Below, piece by piece: positions 23,733-29,586 of a stretch of DNA of 29,586 nt. Location: positions 1 to 29,586 of the IMG/VR virus record IMGVR_UViG_3300020205_005029, one strand, 5' to 3'. Under the pieces are notes generated by a model that did not search any database, was not told where the DNA came from, and saw nothing but the letters and a program-made list of their open reading frames with translations. Source of the DNA: a virus. Made by a program: the position numbers and the translations under genes. Each line of letters begins with the position of its first letter. Positions within the stretch are counted from its first letter, which is position 1.

Positions 23733-24505
23733 AAATAACAGTTATACACAATACATTTCGATTTAATCCATTAATTCGAGAATCGGTTATATTAAATTTA
23801 AAAGCATTACAAGATGCAAATGTTGATTACCAATATATTGTATTTAACGATAATGGAGACGTTGAAATTGAAAATGAAGTAAAAGATTTAGATATAGAAT
23901 ATTTTTACAGTGACTATAATTTTGGTCAAAAAATGTGCTCTGGAGGTTGGGTTGGAGCTTTACCTTTAGTTAAAGGAGATTTAATCCATAATACAGGCCA
24001 AGATGATGTATTTACTTCTTTCTTTTATAAAAATATAGTTGATATATTTAAAAAAACTAATTGTGATTTAGTTTATTGTAATGGGTTTAAAGTAGATGAA
24101 AGTCTTTGTATTACTGGGGAATTAATGGGGCCTACTCAAAATATAGACTATTCAAACCCAACCCTTCATTTTAACCATTGGCTTGGAGTCACCAATAATA
24201 AAATCACTAGAACTAATAATTTTATCCCAGCACCCGGAACAGTATATAAAGTTTCACTTCATGATGAAATTGGAAAACCTGATTTAGATAATTTTAGAGG
24301 TGTAGCTGATTTTGAATATTGGACTAGAGTTTTATTTTATAAGAAACATGTTCAATATATATCTCTTCCTTGCTGGCTTTATAGAATGTCTCAATATACA
24401 ACAACTTTAGAAGTAATTGATGGTAAATTAAATGAGAAAGATTTAGCTAGTTATTATTTAAATAAATTAAAAGAAAAATATCAAAAATTATTAGACAATG
24501 GGTAA
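23729..24505 (+). CDS. Probable family 2 glycosyltransferase
   Basis: The 258-residue protein has the GT-A N-terminus (MKITVIHNTFRFNPLIRESVILNLKAL), a predicted donor site HNTGQDDVFTSFF (88-100) with QDD as the metal motif, and a later segment RGVADFEYWTRVLFYKKHVQYISLPCWLYR typical of GT2 enzymes, where Asp before the aromatic pair is the general base region. Its stop overlaps the epimerase start by eight bases. Acceptor and donor unknown. Confidence 0.78.
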   Translation: MKITVIHNTFRFNPLIRESVILNLKALQDANVDYQYIVFNDNGDVEIENEVKDLDIEYFYSDYNFGQKMCSGGWVGALPLVKGDLIHNTGQDDVFTSFFYKNIVDIFKKTNCDLVYCNGFKVDESLCITGELMGPTQNIDYSNPTLHFNHWLGVTNNKITRTNNFIPAPGTVYKVSLHDEIGKPDLDNFRGVADFEYWTRVLFYKKHVQYISLPCWLYRMSQYTTTLEVIDGKLNEKDLASYYLNKLKEKYQKLLDNG

Positions 24506-25424
24506 TGCAATTATAACAGGTGGTGCAGGATTTATAGCTAGTCATTTAGCTGAGGCTATTCAAGATAAGTATGAGAAAATATATTTACTTGATAATTTAG
24601 TGAGAACAAATGGTTTAAGAAATGTAAAACATTTATTAGGAGATAAATTTATTTTTATTGAAGCCGAAGTAAGTGAATTTGACTTTACACAACTAGAGAA
24701 TATTGAAATTATATATCACTTAGCTGCTACAAGAATTAACAGATGTGCTAAAGATCCACTTGAAGGACATAAATTGTTAGCAGATGCTGGATTAAATGTA
24801 GTTAAACATTGTGCAGAAAATAACATTAAATTATTCTTCTCCTCAACAGCTTCAGTATACAATAATCCAAAACGTTTCCCTATTGAGGAAACAGACCCAT
24901 GTGAACCACATACTATCTATGGAGCCGCAAAATATTACACTGAAAACTTGATGAGAACATTTGCTAAATCCCATAATTTACAATACTCAATTTGTAGATT
25001 TTTTAGTGTGTATGGTGTAAAAATGGATTGTGAAGGTGCTTATACTGAAATAATTTTTAATTGGTTAAACCAAATTAATCAAGGTAAAAATCAAGTTACA
25101 GTATTTGGTAATCCGGATGAAAAAATATTAGATTTAGTTTATGTTGAAGATGTAGTTAATGCTATCTTAAAATCAACAGAAAATTGGAGTAATGAAGTAT
25201 ATAATGTATCTACTGAAACTGGAATTTCAATCACTGAATTAATTAAAGTTATTGAAAATGAATTGGATGTTAAATTAGAAGTTAGTATATTACCTGAAAA
25301 TAGAACCGACATAGAAAATAAACGAGTAGGATCAGTTCAAAAATTAAAAAGTATTGGTTGGGAACCTAAAAATTCAATTAATCAAGGTATACTAAAAACA
25401 TATAAATGGATACAAACCCTATAA
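24498..25424 (+). CDS. NAD-dependent sugar epimerase/dehydratase (extended SDR)
   Basis: A 308-residue extended short-chain dehydrogenase: NAD motif TGGAGFIAS (7-15), LAAT near 75, the SSTASVY segment (115-121) and the catalytic YGAAK (Tyr141, Lys145). The substrate half contains DLVYVEDVVNAIL, as in UDP-glucose 4-epimerase and dTDP-glucose dehydratase relatives. It would epimerise or dehydrate a nucleotide sugar. Start overlaps the previous gene by eight bases and the stop overlaps the next by 19. Exact substrate cannot be told from sequence. Confidence 0.92.
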   Translation: MGNAIITGGAGFIASHLAEAIQDKYEKIYLLDNLVRTNGLRNVKHLLGDKFIFIEAEVSEFDFTQLENIEIIYHLAATRINRCAKDPLEGHKLLADAGLNVVKHCAENNIKLFFSSTASVYNNPKRFPIEETDPCEPHTIYGAAKYYTENLMRTFAKSHNLQYSICRFFSVYGVKMDCEGAYTEIIFNWLNQINQGKNQVTVFGNPDEKILDLVYVEDVVNAILKSTENWSNEVYNVSTETGISITELIKVIENELDVKLEVSILPENRTDIENKRVGSVQKLKSIGWEPKNSINQGILKTYKWIQTL

Positions 25425-25855
25425 CACCCCCAGATTGGAAATTATTAAAAAATGAAATAGGAAAACAATTTAATGATTTTTGCATTTTAAGAGGAAAAGA
25501 ATTCATTGAATTAGGGAAAGATGTTTGGATAGGTTACTTTTGTCTCTTAGATGGTAGTGGTGGACTTAAAATAGGAAATCAAGTTTCAATTAGTTCAGGT
25601 GTTCATATTTATACTCACGATTCTAGCAATTATAGAATTCACAATACAGAAAAAGATACAGAAAACGGAACTCATATTGATAGAGCTCCTGTAGTAATAG
25701 GAGATAATGTTCAAATTGGGGCTAACAGTATTGTTTTAAAAGGTGTTACTATTGGTAATAATGTAATCATTGGAGCATTATCCCTAGTTAATTCAGATAT
25801 CCCAGATAATTGTATTGCTGTTGGAAATCCATGTAAAGTTATAAAAATGTTATGA
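25406..25855 (+). CDS. Left-handed beta-helix O-acetyltransferase (WbbJ/maltose acetyltransferase-like)
   Basis: A 149-residue hexapeptide-repeat protein. ISSGVHIYTHD (about 64-74) contains the His used in CoA-dependent O-acetyl transfer, and APVVIGDNVQIGANSIVLKGVTIGNNVIIGA is the regular helix, ended by DIPDNCIAVGNPCKVIKML. It would acetylate a sugar hydroxyl or amine from acetyl-CoA. It is the second such enzyme of the operon and belongs to a different branch from the one at 23325. Coupled at both ends. Confidence 0.87.
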   Translation: MDTNPITPPDWKLLKNEIGKQFNDFCILRGKEFIELGKDVWIGYFCLLDGSGGLKIGNQVSISSGVHIYTHDSSNYRIHNTEKDTENGTHIDRAPVVIGDNVQIGANSIVLKGVTIGNNVIIGALSLVNSDIPDNCIAVGNPCKVIKML

Positions 25856-26754
25856 TAATTAGTAAATGTCCTCTAAGAATATCTTTAGCTGGTGGATCAA
25901 CTGATTTACAATCTTATTTAGATAAATATAAGAATGGAGCAGTTATTACTTTTACTCCAAATCTTTACACTTATATTACCTTAAAACATAGTAGTACCAA
26001 ATATTATCGAATAATTTATTCTAGCATAGACAACTGCATTGACCCAGATGAAATTAAAAATGACATAGCTAGAGAAGTCATTAAATACTTTAATTTACCC
26101 CCAGTTGAAATTATTTTTACATCTGATATTCCTTCAACAGGTTCAGGATTAGCATCTTCATCATCTTATTTAATAGCTATGATAAATGCTGCTTTAGCAT
26201 TTAAAAATGAAAAATTAAATAAAATTGAGTTAGCTAAATTAGCTTTAAAGATAGAACATACTTTTAATCCATTAACAGGTTATCAAGACATTTATGGTTG
26301 TGTGTTTAATGGATTTAAAAAACTTAATTTTAATGATGTCGGATTAGATGGTATTTCATATTACGATGATTCTTTTTTTGAATATTATGACATGCATTTA
26401 ATCCCTACAGGGGTAACAAGATCATCTACTAACATATTATCTTCTTTGAATATTGATAAAATTCATAGTCTTATGAAACCTCTTCAAGATATGAATAATT
26501 ATCTCGAACAAAATAATTTTAATTCAATTTTTGAAGAAATAAATAAAGGTTGGGAGCTTAAAAAACAAACCTCTCCTGAAATAATTAATAGCAAAATAAA
26601 AAATTTAGAAAATAAATTAATTGATGTTTTAGCTAAAAGATTAATAGGAGCAGGAGCTGGTGGGTATTTTTTAGTTATAGTAGAAAAAAATAAAAAAATA
26701 AAAAATAGTATTCCTATAAAATTAGGAAATGGTTTTGAAGTAATAGAGTTTTAA
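25852..26754 (+). CDS. hddA: GHMP kinase, HddA-like heptose 7-phosphate kinase
   Basis: The 300-residue sugar kinase opens with CPLRISLAGGSTDLQSYL (6-23), the substrate motif of the D-glycero-D-manno-heptose 7-phosphate kinase group. The GHMP ATP motif is PSTGSGLASSSSY (94-106), and RLIGAGAGGYFLV (about 269-281) is the third motif. HddA phosphorylates heptose 7-phosphate at C1 on the way to GDP-heptose. GmhA, which makes heptose 7-phosphate, is encoded 2 kb downstream, which supports the call. A fucose or other sugar kinase of the same group is the main alternative. Confidence 0.82.
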   Translation: MIISKCPLRISLAGGSTDLQSYLDKYKNGAVITFTPNLYTYITLKHSSTKYYRIIYSSIDNCIDPDEIKNDIAREVIKYFNLPPVEIIFTSDIPSTGSGLASSSSYLIAMINAALAFKNEKLNKIELAKLALKIEHTFNPLTGYQDIYGCVFNGFKKLNFNDVGLDGISYYDDSFFEYYDMHLIPTGVTRSSTNILSSLNIDKIHSLMKPLQDMNNYLEQNNFNSIFEEINKGWELKKQTSPEIINSKIKNLENKLIDVLAKRLIGAGAGGYFLVIVEKNKKIKNSIPIKLGNGFEVIEF

Positions 26755-26755
26755 G

Positions 26756-27664
26756 ATGAATAAAATATTATTAATAGGTTGTGGATATTGGGGTAAAAAT
26801 TGGTATAAAACCATTATGTCCTCCCCTTATGAATTAGTAGGTGTAGTTGACCCTAACCCAGTAATTGACATTAGTGTTCCTTTATTTAAAACTATAAAGG
26901 AAGTAAATATTGAGTATACTCATGTGATTATAGCTACAAATGCTGAATTGCATTCTAGTTTAAAAAATCAACTTAATATTCCTGATTCTAATATCTTAAT
27001 AGAAAAACCTTGTGGTATATCTAATCGAACCGAATTTAACCACTGCTTTCCAGGATATATCTTTTTAAGTTCACCTCAATATAAATTTATAAAAGAAACA
27101 CTTGATCAAAATACTTTAGGTAAAATACTTTATAGTAGATTTGAACGAGCATCTATGGGTCCTAGAATTAGAACAGATGTTTCTATTATTGAAGACTATG
27201 CAATCCATGATCTATACATTTATCAAGCCCTCTTCAACCCAGAAAAAATAAATATAATTGGTGGGAATTTATTAAATTCATTTGGTGATCCAATTAAACA
27301 TGATACTTTATTTTTAGATATATCTTCTGATGAACATACTACAACATTCTTTAGTTCTTGGAGGTATCCATCTAAAACTAGAAAAATTGAAATCATTGGG
27401 GAAAATGGTAGTATAGTTTGGGAAAATGATAATGTTTATATCCATTCTTCTCACTATAAAAAAATTGATGGTTTAGATAAAAACAGAAATGTTGGATATG
27501 AATTGATAGAAACTCAACCAAAAGAAATTTCATTAGATTTATCTCAATCAAATCTCCATTTACAATTAGATGATTTTATTAATCAAGTAGATAGAAGTAA
27601 TATATTTACTAAAACTAATAATTTTATTTGGAATATTCAAATGGAGTTATTATATTCAAAATAA
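26756..27664 (+). CDS. Gfo/Idh/MocA-family sugar oxidoreductase
   Basis: A 302-residue NAD(P)-dependent dehydrogenase. GCGYWGKNWYKTI (8-20) is the nucleotide-binding loop, IEKPCGIS (82-89) the EKP motif whose Lys acts in catalysis, and EDYAIHDLYIYQ (about 144-155) carries the conserved Asp/His pair. Such enzymes oxidise the C3 hydroxyl of nucleotide sugars (WbpB type) before transamination; the DegT aminotransferase follows directly, fitting that two-step route. Starts two bases after the kinase gene. Confidence 0.9.
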   Translation: MNKILLIGCGYWGKNWYKTIMSSPYELVGVVDPNPVIDISVPLFKTIKEVNIEYTHVIIATNAELHSSLKNQLNIPDSNILIEKPCGISNRTEFNHCFPGYIFLSSPQYKFIKETLDQNTLGKILYSRFERASMGPRIRTDVSIIEDYAIHDLYIYQALFNPEKINIIGGNLLNSFGDPIKHDTLFLDISSDEHTTTFFSSWRYPSKTRKIEIIGENGSIVWENDNVYIHSSHYKKIDGLDKNRNVGYELIETQPKEISLDLSQSNLHLQLDDFINQVDRSNIFTKTNNFIWNIQMELLYSK

Positions 27665-27669
27665 AAAAT

Positions 27670-28851
27670 ATGCAAAATAAATCAATTCCTTTAGGTAGGC
27701 CCTTTTTAAATAAAGAGGCAATTTTAGATGAAATTTCAAAAGTATTAGATACTCGTTGGATTTCTGGAGGTCCAACAATTGCTAAATTTGAAGAAGCAAT
27801 TAAAGAATATAACGAAGATCCTGAAGGTCATTACGTTGCTGTTTCTGATGGGACTTGTGCTATTGAAATGTCTTTAATGTGTCTTAATAATGGTAAAAGA
27901 TATGATAAAAGTGATTTAATTATTTGTCCATCTTGGTCTTGGGTAGCAACAGGGTTTGCACCTGTACTTGTAGGAGCTACACCTTTATGGTGTGATGTAA
28001 ATGAATTTGGTGTCCCTGAAGCTAATCAAATTGAACAATTAATTCAATCCAATTTAAACTTAGTTAAAGCTATTATTGTAGTCCACCAAATGGGAGTACC
28101 ATGTGATATGGATGCAATTAATGCAATTTCTGAAAAATATAACATCCCTGTCATTGAAGACTCAGCATGTGCTTTAGGTACTGAATATAAAGGAAATAAA
28201 ATTGGTAAAGGAAGAAATTTAGTTACATATTCATTTCAAGCTAGAAAATGTTTAACTACAGGTGAAGGTGGAATGATCGTAACACGAGATGCTCAACAAT
28301 CTGAATGGTTACGTTCATACCGAGCATTTGGAACAACTATTAGTCCATTAGAAAGAGACAGAGCAACATATTTACTTAAAGAATCATTTGATAAAATCAG
28401 TGGCAACTTTAAAATTTCAGATATTACTGCTGCTGTAGGTATTGCTCAATTAACTGTTTTTGATCAAGAAGTAGAAATGCGAGATAAAGCAGGTAAATAT
28501 TATAATCATCTGATTGAAACTGAATTGGATGGTTATGCTCAAATATCTAATTTGATTCCTGATTATTGCACTCGATATAATTGGCAAAACTTCCATTTAC
28601 TATTAAATGAAAACTTTAATAGAGATCAAGTAGTAGATGCTCTTAGAAAAAAAGGAATTGGATGTAAATGGGATATCCAAGCAATCCACGTTGAACCAGT
28701 ATTTAAAAATGAATTCAATCACGTTGATTTACCACAAACAACTAAATTCCACGAATATGGGTTATGGTTACCTTTCTATGCTGAAATTACAACAGAAGAA
28801 CAAGAATATGTTATCCAAAACCTAAAAAATATTCTAAATGAACTTAAATAA
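27670..28851 (+). CDS. DegT/DnrJ/EryC1 sugar aminotransferase
   Basis: PLP-dependent aminotransferase of 393 residues that places an amino group on a keto-sugar nucleotide. TRWISGGPTIAKFEEAI (28-44) is the usual N-terminal signature, VIEDSAC (161-167) holds the Asp that contacts the PLP ring nitrogen, and FQARKCLTTGEGGM (189-202) contains Lys193, the PLP Lys. ATG 27670 is chosen over a TTG at 27628 that lies within the preceding gene. Its stop overlaps the GmhA start by 14 bases. With the Gfo/Idh enzyme and the WbpD-like acyltransferase it forms a plausible route to an N-acylated amino sugar. Confidence 0.95.
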   Translation: MQNKSIPLGRPFLNKEAILDEISKVLDTRWISGGPTIAKFEEAIKEYNEDPEGHYVAVSDGTCAIEMSLMCLNNGKRYDKSDLIICPSWSWVATGFAPVLVGATPLWCDVNEFGVPEANQIEQLIQSNLNLVKAIIVVHQMGVPCDMDAINAISEKYNIPVIEDSACALGTEYKGNKIGKGRNLVTYSFQARKCLTTGEGGMIVTRDAQQSEWLRSYRAFGTTISPLERDRATYLLKESFDKISGNFKISDITAAVGIAQLTVFDQEVEMRDKAGKYYNHLIETELDGYAQISNLIPDYCTRYNWQNFHLLLNENFNRDQVVDALRKKGIGCKWDIQAIHVEPVFKNEFNHVDLPQTTKFHEYGLWLPFYAEITTEEQEYVIQNLKNILNELK

Positions 28852-29338
28852 ACTATCCAACATAATCAACCAAATCTCATCAGAACAGGTTTCTACATTA
28901 AAACAATTAGTTTTAGATGCTACTGAAATTGTTTTGGTAGGGAATGGAGGAAGTAATGCTATAGCTTCTCACATGGCTGTAGATTATACAAAATTCCTCA
29001 ACAAGAGATGTTACGTACCTAATGCTTCGGATATGTTGAGTATGATGGCTAATGATTATGGAATAAATAACATGTATTCTAAATTCATAGAGCATAATTA
29101 TTCCCCAAACCAACTAGCTATCTTAATTTCATCTTCAGGCAATAGCGCAAACATTGTAAATGCTGCTCATAAATGTAATGAATTAAACATCCCAATGGTT
29201 TTATTAAGTGGATTTTCTCCTATGAATAACTTAAACTTATTAGAATATAACAATATTAAGATGAATTACTGGGTTGATTCTACTAATTATGGAGAAGTTG
29301 AAATGACCCATCATATATTTTTACATTCAATAGTATGA
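28838..29338 (+). CDS. gmhA: GmhA-like sedoheptulose 7-phosphate isomerase
   Basis: A 166-residue SIS-domain protein. VGNGGSNAIASHMAVDYT (34-51) and ISSSGNSANIVNAA (97-110) are the sugar-phosphate binding loops of GmhA, and YGEVEMTHHIFLH (151-163) corresponds to the catalytic Glu/His region. GmhA converts sedoheptulose 7-phosphate to D-glycero-D-manno-heptose 7-phosphate, the entry to heptose nucleotides. It is about 25 residues shorter than usual at the N-terminus. The stop overlaps the next start by ATGA. Confidence 0.9.
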   Translation: MNLNKLSNIINQISSEQVSTLKQLVLDATEIVLVGNGGSNAIASHMAVDYTKFLNKRCYVPNASDMLSMMANDYGINNMYSKFIEHNYSPNQLAILISSSGNSANIVNAAHKCNELNIPMVLLSGFSPMNNLNLLEYNNIKMNYWVDSTNYGEVEMTHHIFLHSIV

Positions 29339-29586
29339 TAAAAAACTTTGCAGTCATAGAATCTTTTACTCATTATATTCCTACTGGATTAGGGTGGATA
29401 GAAGGTTTAGATCAATTAGGTCATAATGTTTATGCTATTCCCACATCACAGTATGATTATAGCACTATGAATTTAGAAGATATAGACTGGACTATATTCA
29501 TGGGGACCCCTGACCTGCAAAAATTATCCCAATTTAAACAACTTAACCCAGATACAAAAGTAATAGTAGTATGTTTTGGATGGAAC
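29335..29586 (+). CDS. Probable glycosyltransferase, N-terminal part (3' partial)
   Basis: The frame opens with ATG 29335 inside the gmhA stop region (ATGA) and runs off the window after 84 codons. The start IKNFAVIESFTHYIPTGLGWIEGL (2-25), then GHNVYAIPTSQYDY and DWTIFMGTPDLQKL (about 51-64), has the shape of the first Rossmann half of a GT-B enzyme of the spore-coat (CgeB) kind. Position in the operon agrees. The catalytic half is not visible. Confidence 0.6.
   Translation, partial: MIKNFAVIESFTHYIPTGLGWIEGLDQLGHNVYAIPTSQYDYSTMNLEDIDWTIFMGTPDLQKLSQFKQLNPDTKVIVVCFGWN

Overview
This window reads as part of the genome of a T4-like tailed phage (or a prophage-like relative), with every recognisable gene on the + strand. 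The phage signature is a T4-type replisome: family B DNA polymerase (gp43-like), sliding clamp (gp45-like), clamp-loader ATPase (gp44-like) and small clamp-loader subunit (gp62-like). No rRNA, tRNA, CRISPR array, insertion sequence or housekeeping operon is visible. The DNA is AT-rich. Start codons mostly lack a Shine-Dalgarno sequence and are preceded by A-rich stretches. Several genes sit behind a TTG-N20-TAnnTTTA promoter, close to the Bacteroidota consensus (TTTG-N19-21-TAnnTTTG). I infer a Bacteroidota (probably flavobacterial) host; this is not proven.

Region 1 (1-4278) is a 7-deazaguanine cassette: a QueC relative that has lost all its zinc cysteines, a 59-residue protein, QueD, a mini-thioredoxin, QueE with an enlarged cluster-binding loop, a hypoxanthine/guanine-type phosphoribosyltransferase with a changed base-contact residue, FolE (GTP cyclohydrolase I) and a MazG-like NTP pyrophosphohydrolase. 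Together these would make a 7-deazaguanine base, most likely to protect phage DNA against restriction. The inserting transglycosylase (DpdA) is not in the window.

Region 2 (4296-10414) holds the polymerase, the sliding clamp, a hypothetical with an AT-hook-like start, a full GroES-GroEL pair and a small hypothetical ending in a terminator.

Region 3 (10444-15870) mixes replication genes (gp44, gp62, a MazG-like protein) with unrecognised proteins. Three of these share a nearly identical N-terminal leader (LRMQMLAGIITE), and two more carry a related motif at their C-terminus. The leader contains an I-T-E site of the kind cut by T4-type prohead protease, and several of these genes follow T4-late-like TATAAATA motifs. 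I propose a family of capsid-targeted, possibly injected proteins. The region ends in a 146-base non-coding gap with three abutting hairpins plus a terminator, a candidate small RNA.

Region 4 (15882-17057) has a PD-(D/E)XK nuclease with a probable Fe-S cluster and a ribbon-helix-helix protein.

Region 5 (17086 to the end) is a tightly overlapping 12.5 kb glycan operon: several glycosyltransferases, a methyltransferase, two left-handed beta-helix acyltransferases, a sugar epimerase/dehydratase, a Gfo/Idh/MocA dehydrogenase, a DegT aminotransferase, a HddA-like heptose kinase and GmhA. It looks able to make an N-acylated amino sugar and a heptose and to transfer them, either to host surface glycan or to the virion or DNA. 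It continues past the right edge.
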